DNA from: DASXQK01 sp963724385
GTDB lineage: Bacteria; Pseudomonadota; Alphaproteobacteria; Dongiales; Dongiaceae
Direction: 5' to 3'
Length of the DNA: 64,000 nt
Assembly (NCBI GenBank): GCA_963724385.1
Contig: CAVRUJ010000001.1
Coordinates: 2,852,001 to 2,916,000 of the forward strand
The notes beneath the pieces were generated by a model, which worked only from the letters and a program-made list of their open reading frames with translations, ran no database searches and had not been told where the DNA came from. Within the stretch, counting starts at the first letter, position 1. Every line of letters starts with the position of its first letter. Shown here piece after piece: positions 47,024 to 55,124 of this stretch. Both the position numbers and the translations under genes were made by a program.

Positions 47024-48295
47024 TTGGCAGCGAAGAACCCGCGGCACCCCCCTCCCCCATCCCTCCCCCACAAGGGGGGAGGGAGAAGAAATGACGAGCT
47101 GAGCCCCGCGAAGTCCCCCGCCCCCTCGACGGGGGCGGGTCGGGGTGGGGGTGAGGCACAGTCGCACTCGAACTCAGGCGACATTCGCGCCTCGATCAGG
47201 GACAAGGCCCTGGCGCTGGGCTTCGACGCCGTCGGCTTCGCCAAGGCAGAGCTTTCGCCGGCAGTGCGGGAAGGCCTCGCCGGGTTCCTGGCCCAAGGCT
47301 ATCACGGCGACATGGGCTGGCTCGCGGCCAAGGCCGAGCGCCGCGCCGAGCCCAAATCGCTCTGGCCCGAAGCCCGCTCGGTCGTCGTGCTCGGCCTCAA
47401 TTACGGGCCGTCCGAGGATCCCTTCGCCCTCAGGGACGCAGCCGACAAGGGCGATGTCTCGGTCTATGCCCGCAATCGCGACTACCACGATGTGGTCAAG
47501 AAGCGCCTCAAGGCGCTCGCCCGCTGGATGGCGGAGCAGCATGGCGCCGCGGTCAAGGTCTTCGTCGATACCGCGCCAGTGATGGAAAAGCCGCTGGCCG
47601 AAGCGGCCGGCATCGGTTGGCAAGGCAAGCACAGCAACCTCGTCTCGCGCGAGTTCGGCTCCTGGCTGTTCCTCGGCGAGGTCTTCACCGATCTTGATCT
47701 GGAAACGGGCCCGGCGGAAAGCGACCATTGCGGGGAATGCCGGCGCTGCCTTGATGTTTGCCCGACCAAGGCCTTCCCTGCGCCCTACCGGCTCGATGCC
47801 CGGCGCTGCATCTCCTATCTCACCATCGAGCACAAGGGCCCAATCCCGCGCGAACTCAGGCCGCTCATGGGCAACCGCATCTATGGCTGCGACGACTGCC
47901 TCGCTGTCTGTCCCTGGAACAAGTTCGCGAGCGCGACACCGATGCCGGATTTGGCGGCGCGCGAAGACCTCAAGGCGCCGATGCTGGCCGAACTCGCCGC
48001 CCTCGACGACGCAGGATTCCGCAAGCGCTTCTCCGGCTCCCCGGTCAAGCGCATCGGGCGCGGGCGTTTCGTCCGCAATGTGCTGATCGCGATCGGCAAC
48101 AGCGGCGACCCGGCGTTGCTCAATTCGGCGGTAGTGCTGCTCGGCGACGGAGACCCGTTGGTTCGCGGAGCCGCCGTATGGGCGGTGTCGCGGTTAGTGC
48201 AACCGACCGAACTGAGGCAGTTGGCCAAACAGTACCGGAACGCCGAAGCATCCAGCGAGGTGACCGAGGAGTGGCAATCCGCCCTCGCCTCTTGA
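47024..48295 (+). CDS. queG: Epoxyqueuosine reductase (start uncertain)
   Basis: This is a cobalamin- and iron-sulfur-dependent enzyme that reduces epoxyqueuosine to queuosine. Conserved sequence begins at about 47175 (IRDKALALGFDAVGFAKAEL). Two [4Fe-4S] motifs are present, HCGECRRCLDVCPTKAF and GCDDCLAVCPWNKF. The C-terminus has a HEAT-like repeat (LLGDGDPLVRGAAVWAVSRL). The frame is open to a TTG at 47024, but the first about 45 residues are translated repeat sequence. There is no ATG, GTG or TTG between the repeats and the conserved region in this frame, so either an indel near 47150 hides the start or an unusual start is used. Confidence 0.9.
   Translation: MAAKNPRHPPPPSLPHKGGGRRNDELSPAKSPAPSTGAGRGGGEAQSHSNSGDIRASIRDKALALGFDAVGFAKAELSPAVREGLAGFLAQGYHGDMGWLAAKAERRAEPKSLWPEARSVVVLGLNYGPSEDPFALRDAADKGDVSVYARNRDYHDVVKKRLKALARWMAEQHGAAVKVFVDTAPVMEKPLAEAAGIGWQGKHSNLVSREFGSWLFLGEVFTDLDLETGPAESDHCGECRRCLDVCPTKAFPAPYRLDARRCISYLTIEHKGPIPRELRPLMGNRIYGCDDCLAVCPWNKFASATPMPDLAAREDLKAPMLAELAALDDAGFRKRFSGSPVKRIGRGRFVRNVLIAIGNSGDPALLNSAVVLLGDGDPLVRGAAVWAVSRLVQPTELRQLAKQYRNAEASSEVTEEWQSALAS
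47061..47139. repeat. Two GC-rich hairpins between queF and queG
   Basis: CCCTCCCCC-ACAA-GGGGGGAGGG (47061-47083) and CCCGCCCCC-TCGAC-GGGGGCGGG (47117-47139). They look like a repetitive intergenic element of the CCCTCCCCC type common in high-GC proteobacteria. No T-run follows. Confidence 0.65.
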
Positions 48296-48304
48296 ACGGT
48301 TGAT

Positions 48305-48706
48305 CTAAACCGCCGGCACCGGCCGCGGCTTTCGCGCGTCGTCCACGGCCACATAGGTGAAGGTCCCGCTGGTCACCCGCTCGGCCGTGCCGCCGATGCG
48401 CCGTTCGACCCAGGCGTCGATGCGCACGCTCAAGGAGGTACGTCCGACCCTGGTCACCTCGGCGTAGCAGCTGACCAGGTCGCCCACCAGGACCGGCCGG
48501 TGGAAGGTCATGGCCTCCACCGCCACGGTCACCACCCGGCCCTTGGCCCGGCCGACGGCCGCGACCCCGCCGGCCATGTCCATCTGGGACATCATCCAGC
48601 CGCCGAAGATGTCGCCGCTGGCGTTCGCATCGGCCGGCATGGCGATGGTGCGGATGGCCGGCTCCCGGTCCCTAGGCGGCCAGTCACCTTGCGGCTGGTC
48701 GGTCAT
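48305..48706 (-). CDS. Acyl-CoA thioesterase (hotdog fold)
   Basis: This is a YciA-like acyl-CoA thioesterase of 133 aa. The active-site region is ANASGDIFGGWMMSQMDMAG, with GDLVSCYAEVTRVGRTSLSV in the second half of the hotdog. The start MTDQPQGDWPPRDREPAIRT at 48706 is preferred over an upstream in-frame ATG. The substrate range cannot be read from sequence. It is convergent with queG and divergent from parE. Confidence 0.85.
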   Translation of the reverse strand: MTDQPQGDWPPRDREPAIRTIAMPADANASGDIFGGWMMSQMDMAGGVAAVGRAKGRVVTVAVEAMTFHRPVLVGDLVSCYAEVTRVGRTSLSVRIDAWVERRIGGTAERVTSGTFTYVAVDDARKPRPVPAV

Positions 48707-48803
48707 GAAATCCCTCCGATACCCAATCTGTTGTGTTGCCTTAGGCCCGATCATACCGCATCAAGCTTGTTTCCGCGGCACCCCATCCCCATAATCCGCC
48801 GCC

Positions 48804-50786
48804 ATGAACGATCTCTTTTCCGCCAATCCGAAGCGCAACGCCGACTACTCGGCCAAGGACATCGAGGTCCTGGAGGGCTTGGAACCCGTGCGCCGGCGCC
48901 CCGGCATGTATATCGGCGGAACCGACGAGCGGGCCATGCATCATCTGGTGGCCGAGCTTCTGGACAACGCCATGGACGAGGCGGTGGCGGGCCAGGCCAA
49001 CCGTATCGAGGTGGAGCTGGACAAGGACGGCTTCATCACCGTGCGCGACAACGGCCGGGGCATCCCCGTCGACCCCCACCCCAAGTTCAAGGACAAGTCC
49101 GCCCTCGAGGTGATCCTGACCACGCTCCATTCCGGCGGCAAGTTCGGGGGCAAGGTCTATCAGACCTCGGGCGGCCTGCACGGCGTCGGCCTGTCGGTGG
49201 TGAACGCTCTCGCCGACAAGCTGGAGGTCGAGGTCGCCCGCGACCGGCAGCTGTTCACCCAGAGCTATGTCCGCGGCAAGCCCCAAGGCAAGCTGAAGAA
49301 GGCGGGCGCGGTCAACCGGCGCGGCACTTCGGTGCGCTGCCATCCCGATCCGGAAGTCTTCGGCCAGGCGCGCTTCCAGCCCGACCGCTGCTATCGCATG
49401 GCGCGCTCCAAGGCCTATCTCTTCCGCGGCGTCGAAATCCGCTGGCACTGCGATCCCTCTCTCATCGCCAAGGACGACGAGACGCCGGCCGAGGCCGTGC
49501 TGCATTTCCCCGGCGGCCTCGTCGATTTCCTGACGGCGAGCCTGGAGGACCGCAAGACGGTCACCATTACGCCCTTCGTCGGCGAGGCAAAGCTGCCGGA
49601 GAATCAGGGCCGCCTGGAATGGGCCATCGCCTGGCCGGTGGACGGCGAGGGCTTCCTCAACTCCTATTGCAACACCATCCCCACACCCGAGGGCGGCACC
49701 CACGAGGCCGGATTGCGCACGGGCCTGACGCGTTCGCTTCGGGCGTACGGCGAGCTGGTGGGCAACCGCAAGGCGGGGCAGATCACGGCGGAGGACGTCT
49801 CGGGGGGTGCCGTGATGATGCTCTCCCTGTTCATCCGCGATCCCCAATTCCAAGGCCAGACCAAGGAGAAGCTCGCCAGCGTCGAAGCCGGGCGGCTGGT
49901 CGAGGCCACCATCAAGGACCATCTCGACCATTGGCTCTCGGCCGACACGGCGCGGGCGAGCGATCTCCTGGACCGGGTGATCGAGCTGGCCGAGGAGCGT
50001 CTCAGGCGAAAGCAGGACCGCGAGCTCGTCCGCAAGACGGCGACGCGCAAGCTGCGCCTTCCGGGCAAGCTCGCCGACTGCACCCGCGACGCCGCCGCCG
50101 GCACCGAGATCTTCCTGGTCGAAGGCGATTCCGCCGGCGGCTCGGCCAAGCAGGCGCGCGACCGGGCGACCCAGGCCGTGCTGCCGTTGCGCGGCAAGAT
50201 CCTCAACGTCGCCAGCGCGTCGACCGAGAAGCTGGCCCAGAACCAGGAGCTGATCGACCTGATCCAGGCGCTCGGCTGTGGCACGCGCGACAAGTTCGAC
50301 GAAAGCCGGCTGCGCTACGAGCGCGTCATCATCATGACCGACGCCGACGTGGACGGCGCCCATATCGCCTCCCTGCTCATGACCTTCTTCTATCGCGAGA
50401 TGCCGGGCCTGATCGAAAAGGGCCATCTGTTCCTGGCCCAGCCCCCGCTCTATCGCCTGACCCAGGGCAGCACCGTCATCTATGCCCGCGACGACCGCCA
50501 CAAGGACGAGCTGATGGCGGGCACGCTTTCCGGGCGCGGCAAGGTGGAGATCAGCCGCTTCAAGGGCCTGGGCGAGATGCCGGCCATCCAGCTCAAGGAG
50601 ACGACCATGGATCGGGGCAAGCGCATCCTGCTCCGCGTCCAGGTGCCGGACCGGTACGGCGAGGGCGACCGGAGCGAGGCGCGCAAGACCGCCCAGCTGG
50701 TCGAGAGCCTGATGGGCCGCAAGCCCGAGCTGCGCTTCGCCTTCATCCAGGAAAACGCAGCCCTGGCGCGCGATCTCGACCTGTGA
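48804..50786 (+). CDS. parE: DNA topoisomerase IV subunit B
   Basis: This is the ATPase subunit of topoisomerase IV, which decatenates daughter chromosomes (660 aa). The GHKL ATPase shows ELLDNAMDEAVAG, RDNGRGIP and SGGLHGVGLSVVNALAD. TOPRIM shows EGDSAGGSAKQARDR and MTDADVDGAHIASLL. Length (shorter than most GyrB) and MYIGGTDERAMHHLVAELLD favour ParE over GyrB. It is not adjacent to parC. Confidence 0.94.
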   Translation: MNDLFSANPKRNADYSAKDIEVLEGLEPVRRRPGMYIGGTDERAMHHLVAELLDNAMDEAVAGQANRIEVELDKDGFITVRDNGRGIPVDPHPKFKDKSALEVILTTLHSGGKFGGKVYQTSGGLHGVGLSVVNALADKLEVEVARDRQLFTQSYVRGKPQGKLKKAGAVNRRGTSVRCHPDPEVFGQARFQPDRCYRMARSKAYLFRGVEIRWHCDPSLIAKDDETPAEAVLHFPGGLVDFLTASLEDRKTVTITPFVGEAKLPENQGRLEWAIAWPVDGEGFLNSYCNTIPTPEGGTHEAGLRTGLTRSLRAYGELVGNRKAGQITAEDVSGGAVMMLSLFIRDPQFQGQTKEKLASVEAGRLVEATIKDHLDHWLSADTARASDLLDRVIELAEERLRRKQDRELVRKTATRKLRLPGKLADCTRDAAAGTEIFLVEGDSAGGSAKQARDRATQAVLPLRGKILNVASASTEKLAQNQELIDLIQALGCGTRDKFDESRLRYERVIIMTDADVDGAHIASLLMTFFYREMPGLIEKGHLFLAQPPLYRLTQGSTVIYARDDRHKDELMAGTLSGRGKVEISRFKGLGEMPAIQLKETTMDRGKRILLRVQVPDRYGEGDRSEARKTAQLVESLMGRKPELRFAFIQENAALARDLDL

Positions 50787-50806
50787 GAGCGGGCGATGGA
50801 AGGAAC

Positions 50807-51373
50807 ATGAGAAAGCTCTGCCATCTCGCGCTTGGCCTGCTGCTAGCCGGCTGTTCGGCCTCCGGCGGCGTCATCACGTACACTGAGATGGATACCGGCT
50901 ACTCGCCGCAGGAATTCGCCTATGCCGGGGGGCCGGGCGAGCTGTGGACCGAGGTGATGGGCAATCCCTTCACGGCGCCCAAGCCCGAACTCGACCAAGC
51001 AGTGACCGCGACGATGTACGCCGCCCATTTCGGACCGGCCACGCGCTTCACCACCACGCCGGGCCCGAAGGCCCTTCGCACCTACCGCGTGCAGCTGATG
51101 TTCAACGGACCGGAGACCAACGCCATGGCGGCCTGCGGCCCCGTCGCGCCGATCCCGGCGATCTATCGAGGCGGGAACGTCCTGCTCTTCGCCGCCTTCT
51201 GCCGCGACGATCGCGCGCTCACTTTCCTGCGCGCCGCCGGGGACAAGTTCGCGGGTCCCGAGGATCCGCGATTCGTGGCCTTCATCCGCGAGATCACCAT
51301 CCGGCTCTTCCCGCCCCAGAACCCCGACATGCACGACCAGCTGCACGACCACTGCCAGACGGACGATTGCTGA
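50807..51373 (+). CDS. Predicted lipoprotein, unknown function
   Basis: This is a 188-aa exported protein. The signal peptide MRKLCHLALGLLLAGC ends in a lipobox with Cys16 as the lipidated residue. The mature part has GPATRFTTTPGPKALRTYRV and two well-spaced cysteines (AACGPVAPIP, AAFCRDDRALTF) that could pair, plus a His/Cys-rich end (MHDQLHDHCQTDDC). I do not recognise a family. It starts 20 bp after parE behind GGAAGGAAC and may be cotranscribed. Confidence 0.75.
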   Translation: MRKLCHLALGLLLAGCSASGGVITYTEMDTGYSPQEFAYAGGPGELWTEVMGNPFTAPKPELDQAVTATMYAAHFGPATRFTTTPGPKALRTYRVQLMFNGPETNAMAACGPVAPIPAIYRGGNVLLFAAFCRDDRALTFLRAAGDKFAGPEDPRFVAFIREITIRLFPPQNPDMHDQLHDHCQTDDC

Positions 51374-51382
51374 GGCAATCGA

Positions 51383-52087
51383 CTACGCCTTCTGAGCGAG
51401 CCACTCGCGCAACGCCCGCGTCACCGCCTCCGGCCGCTCGAGCGGCGCCAGATGGCCGCAGTCCTCGATCACCACCAGACGCGCACCCGGGATCGCCGCC
51501 GCCATCTCCTTGAGCAGGCCGGGTGCTGCCAGCGGATCCTGGCGCCCGCCCAGGATCATGATCGGACAACGGATGCTCGAGAGCCCCGGCCTGCTGTCCG
51601 GGCGGGCGAGGATCGCCCGCTGCTGGCGCAGATAAGCCTTGCGCCCGACGCGATCGGCCATCGCGCCCACCAGGGCCGAGAGCCGCCGGTCGCCAAGCCG
51701 CATGGGATGTACCAGCAAGGTCATCATCGGCGTGGCACCAGCTGTCGGGCGCAGCATCGCGACTTCGCCCAGCGCCTCGGGCCCCGGCGTGGCGGCGAGC
51801 AGCGCCAGGCGAGTCACCCGGTCGGGCGCGCGGCGCATGATCTCCAAGGCGACGTGGCCGCCGAGCGAGAAACCGGCGAGCGCGAAACGCGCCGGCATCT
51901 CGGCCAGAACGCGGGCGGCCATGGCGGCGATGGAATCGTCACGCGTCAGATCGCCGCAGCGCACCTCGGCGAGATCGGCGAGGTCGGCGATCTGGTGGCG
52001 CCACAGGCCGGCATCGCACAGCGCGCCCGGCAACAGCACGAGCACCGGGCGCTTGCCGGCTTGCGGGCCGCTAGCCTGCTTCTGCAT
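51383..52087 (-). CDS. Alpha/beta hydrolase
   Basis: This is a 234-aa alpha/beta-hydrolase fold protein. The nucleophile elbow is LAGFSLGGHVALEIM (Ser in GFSLGG). The acid is probably in GGRQDPLAAPG and the catalytic His in EDCGHLAPLERPEAV. The oxyanion region is LLPGALCDAGLWRHQ. The substrate is unknown. The open frame extends far upstream across non-coding repeats and antisense to the helicase; the ATG at 52087 gives the normal length. Confidence 0.85.
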   Translation of the reverse strand: MQKQASGPQAGKRPVLVLLPGALCDAGLWRHQIADLADLAEVRCGDLTRDDSIAAMAARVLAEMPARFALAGFSLGGHVALEIMRRAPDRVTRLALLAATPGPEALGEVAMLRPTAGATPMMTLLVHPMRLGDRRLSALVGAMADRVGRKAYLRQQRAILARPDSRPGLSSIRCPIMILGGRQDPLAAPGLLKEMAAAIPGARLVVIEDCGHLAPLERPEAVTRALREWLAQKA

Positions 52088-52111
52088 TGTTCGAGATGGA
52101 GCCGTGACCGA

Positions 52112-52508
52112 GCCCGAGTTTCTCACAGGGATAGCGATGGCGCCGAGGCGAATTTGCCGACAGGCTAGGAAGGCGGCGAAGCCCGATGTTAGCACATCGG
52201 GTGAGCCGGCTGACGACGTCCTGTCGTCAAATTCGCCCGGCCCTCCGGGTTGCCGCGCGCGGGGCGCCCACCAGTGGCTCGATGCCGAGGGACCGCTTGG
52301 TCCCTCGGCTGAATCGATCCACCCTGATAAAGCGGAGCGGGCCGATTCACCCGACGCTTCGAGACGAAGCGTCGGGATCGGACCGCGCAGCGGGCCTCGC
52401 CGATGGGTGAACATCGCCTTCGGCCGTCGATCCGCTTCGCGGCTCGACCCTAGTGGATCACCGCCGCGCGCGAGCAACGACATCATTATCCCTGTAAGAA
52501 ATTCGGGC
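52112..52508. mobile_element. MITE-like multi-hairpin element with terminal inverted repeats
   Basis: The ends are 22-bp inverted repeats (52112-52133 and 52487-52508) matching at 20 of 22 bases, with weaker pairing for about 9 more. Inside are perfect hairpins at 52182-52201 (8-bp stem), 52212-52228 (6 bp), 52284-52309 (11 bp) and 52350-52376 (12 bp). There is no credible reading frame. It fills most of the 552 bp between the divergent hydrolase and helicase genes. No target duplication was obvious. Confidence 0.65.
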
Positions 52509-52639
52509 ATGTCCTCCGAGACTCGCCGGGCCTTGCATTGCGTTGACAAAATCCTATCTACTCCTATGATCCGCCGCAATTTTCCGGACTGACGTTCCGC
52601 CATTCGCGAACCTCCGGCCGGCGGAGCAGCAAAGGACAC

Positions 52640-54250
52640 ATGAGTTTTTCCGATCTGGGGTTGAGCCCCGAGGTTTTGCGCGCGGTTGCCGATGTCGGCT
52701 ATGTCGAGCCGACCCCGATCCAAGCCCAGGCCATCCCCTATGTGCTGATGGGACGAGACATCCTGGGCTCGGCCCAGACGGGCACAGGCAAGACCGCCGG
52801 ATTCACCCTGCCGATGATCGACATCCTGGCGAGCGGCCGGGCCAGGGTGCGCATGCCGCGCTCCCTCATCCTGGAGCCGACCCGTGAGCTCGCCACCCAG
52901 GTCTCCGAAAACTTCGAGCTCTACGGCAAGTACAACAAGCTCACCATGGCGCTTCTGATCGGCGGCGAATCCTTCGCCGACCAGCTGAAGAAGCTCGATC
53001 GGGGGGTGGACGTCCTGATCGCCACGCCCGGCCGCCTGCTCGATCTCTATGAGCGCGGCAAGATCCTGTTGAGCGACGTCAAGATCCTGGTGATCGACGA
53101 AGCCGACCGGATGCTGGACATGGGCTTCATCCCGGACGTGGAAAGGATCGTGGGACTGCTGCCGCGAATCCGCCAGACCCTGTTCTTCTCGGCCACCATG
53201 CCGCCGGAGATCCGGCGCCTGGCCGACGCCTTCCTGATGAACCCGAAGGAGATCAGCGTCTCCCCGCCCGCCTCGCCTGCGGCCCTCGTGGTCCAGAGCA
53301 TGATCGCGGTGGACCACCAGGATAAGCGCGAGGCGCTGCGCCATCTGCTGCGCACCGAGAACGTGCGCAACGCCGTCATCTTCTGCAATCGCAAGCGCGA
53401 CGTGGACATCCTCCACCGGTCGCTCGCCAAACACGGCTTCGATGCCGCACCGCTCCATGGCGACATGGCGCAGGCCCGGCGCACCGAGACCCTGGAGCGC
53501 TTCCGCAATGGCGAGATCGCCATCCTGGTGGCGAGCGACGTGGCGGCGCGCGGCCTCGACATCGAGGGGCTCAGCCACGTCTTCAACTTCGACGTTCCGA
53601 TCCACGCCGAGGACTACATCCACCGGATCGGCCGCACCGGCCGGGCGGGACGCGAAGGCCATGCCTTCACCATCGCCTGCGAGGAAGATGGCCGGCATGT
53701 CGAGGCGATCGAGAAGCTCCTGGGCAAGACGATCCCGCGCATGGAAATCCAAGGCATTCCGACCGTCGCCTTCGTCGACGGCCCAGCGCATCGTGGCCGC
53801 TATGGCCGGCATGGATCGGGCCGGCCAGAGCGCGGTGACAAGGAGCACGGTGACAAAGAGCGCGGTGACAAAGAGCGCGGCGGCAAGGAGCGCTCGGGCG
53901 TCAGGCACGCCAGAGCCCATGCCCCGAGCACCCATCATGAAACGGCCGAGCAGCCCATCGAGCGCCGGCCCGAGGAGACAGAGATGCGTGAGACTGCAAC
54001 GACGGAGCCGGCGGTCGTCCGGCAGCCCCGAAAGGAAGAGCGGGTTCGCAATGAGGCGCGCGGCCGGCGCGACGGGAAATCCCGGCGCGAAGAACCCCGC
54101 AAGCATGAGCCGGTGCGCCCCGACCAGGCTTCCCGTGCCATCGAGAGCGACGGTGATCAGCCGGTGCTCGCTTTCGGCGACCATATGCCGGATTTCCTGA
54201 AGCGCCCGGTGAAGCTGCCGCCGATCAGCAAGGAATCCGAAGCGGCATAA
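52640..54250 (+). CDS. DEAD-box ATP-dependent RNA helicase
   Basis: This is an RNA helicase of the RhlE/DeaD type (536 aa) for RNA remodelling. The helicase core covers about residues 1-370: Q-motif PTPIQAQAIPYVL, motif I AQTGTGKTAGF, PTRELA, DEAD in VIDEADRML, SAT in FFSATMPPEIRR, ARGLDIEG and HRIGRTGRAG. The C-terminal about 160 residues are a charged, disordered-looking tail with GDKER tandem repeats and many Arg/Glu, probably for RNA binding. The start MSFSDLGLSPEVLRAV is typical. Confidence 0.94.
   Translation: MSFSDLGLSPEVLRAVADVGYVEPTPIQAQAIPYVLMGRDILGSAQTGTGKTAGFTLPMIDILASGRARVRMPRSLILEPTRELATQVSENFELYGKYNKLTMALLIGGESFADQLKKLDRGVDVLIATPGRLLDLYERGKILLSDVKILVIDEADRMLDMGFIPDVERIVGLLPRIRQTLFFSATMPPEIRRLADAFLMNPKEISVSPPASPAALVVQSMIAVDHQDKREALRHLLRTENVRNAVIFCNRKRDVDILHRSLAKHGFDAAPLHGDMAQARRTETLERFRNGEIAILVASDVAARGLDIEGLSHVFNFDVPIHAEDYIHRIGRTGRAGREGHAFTIACEEDGRHVEAIEKLLGKTIPRMEIQGIPTVAFVDGPAHRGRYGRHGSGRPERGDKEHGDKERGDKERGGKERSGVRHARAHAPSTHHETAEQPIERRPEETEMRETATTEPAVVRQPRKEERVRNEARGRRDGKSRREEPRKHEPVRPDQASRAIESDGDQPVLAFGDHMPDFLKRPVKLPPISKESEAA
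53831..53893 (+). repeat. 15-bp tandem repeats in the helicase tail
   Basis: About four in-frame copies of a 15-bp unit (GGTGACAAAGAGCGC and variants) encode GDKEH/GDKER/GDKER/GGKER. Units divisible by three keep the frame, so copy number can vary without breaking the protein. Confidence 0.8.
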
Positions 54251-54268
54251 ATCGGCGAGCCACGCGGG

Positions 54269-54631
54269 ATGCGGCCAGGGCCCGCCATCGCGCTGCTGGT
54301 GATCGACCTCCAGAAGGCCATCGACGATCCGCGCTGGGCCAAGGACGGCCCGCGCAACAATCCGGAAGCCGAAGCGAACGTCGCCCGCCTGCTGGTGGAC
54401 TGGCGCAAGGCCGGCCGGCCGATCATCCACATCCGCCACGATTCGACGGAACCTCAATCGTCCTATCGCCCCGGCCAGCCGGGCAATGAGTTCAAGCCCG
54501 AGGCGCTGCCGCTTCCCGGCGAAACCATCATCGCCAAGCGCACCAACAGCGCCTTCATCGGCACGGAGCTGGAAAGCCGCCTGCGCAGAGCCGGGATCAA
54601 GGGTCTCGTCGTGGCCGGCGTGATCACCAAT
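54269..54631 (+). pseudogene. Isochorismatase-family hydrolase, truncated by the prophage
   Basis: The first about 121 codons are a cysteine-hydrolase/isochorismatase domain: the catalytic Asp is in LLVIDLQKAI, the catalytic Lys in ETIIAKRTNSAF, and the cis-peptide region GLVVAGVITN follows. Family similarity stops after VITN at about 54631, just before the residues that carry the nucleophile region. The rest of the open frame (to 54859) runs antisense through a phage lipoprotein gene. The missing third is expected at the far prophage end, outside the window. Confidence 0.85.
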
Positions 54632-55119
54632 GACAAGGCCGAAATTCAGAAGCGCCCGAACTACGGGGGTTTTTATAGGTCCAGTAGGCCTTTGCCGGCG
54701 GTTTTGCCGGCGGTAGGGCGTTCCCTATCAGGACGCGGCCACGGTCCTGGTCGGGAACCGCCTGGCTCGATGGCTTCTGGGATTTCGCCGAGCGTCTTGG
54801 GCTTGCGGCCGCGGCCTGCTCCGCCTGGACGGCGGCGACGACGGCGACGATCTGCTTGAGCAGGGTCGCGGTATCGGTCGGGAGGTTGCCGCAGAAGGCC
54901 ACCAGGGCGCTGAGGGCCTTCGGGGTATGCGGCTTCTGGAATTGGGCCGAGCACCACATGGCGGTGACCGGCTGGACGGCCGTCAGGACAAAGCCGGCGT
55001 CCTGATTGACCGGTGAGGGCGACAGTGAGTGCGCTACTCCCCGCCGCGACCCCGGCCAAGGGGAGCGCAGCGCACCCCCCGAGGGCCAGGGCAACGGCGA
55101 GGAGAAGGGCAAGGCGCAT
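54624..55119 (-). CDS. Phage lipoprotein (possible Rz1/spanin-like), frameshifted
   Basis: The N-terminus MRLALLLAVALALGGC is a lipoprotein signal with Cys16. The frame changes near 55015, then reads NQDAGFVLTAVQPVTAMWCS and an Ala/Gln-rich segment, about 160 aa in all. The frame crosses the phage-host junction and stops inside the disrupted host gene, so the last about 8 residues are host-derived. The position at the end of the lysis block suggests a spanin or superinfection role; this is inference. No relative was recognised. Confidence 0.55.
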
Positions 55120-55124
55120 CCGGC

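Noticed and set aside
48500..51373. 957-codon plus-strand frame ending in the lipoprotein
   Set aside because: Most of it overlaps parE in another frame. Only the part from 50807 has a signal peptide and ribosome-binding site.
53831..53893. Possible CRISPR-like direct repeats
   Set aside because: Fifteen-base units without spacers, in frame inside a helicase gene.
51383..54457. 1024-codon minus-strand frame extending from the alpha/beta hydrolase
   Set aside because: Only the last 234 codons are a conserved hydrolase. The rest crosses the multi-hairpin element and runs antisense to the DEAD-box helicase.
54632..54660. Firm assignment of a Mu-type phage end
   Set aside because: Only a TG dinucleotide and mid-gene insertion support it. 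The second end, target duplication and transposase are outside the window.
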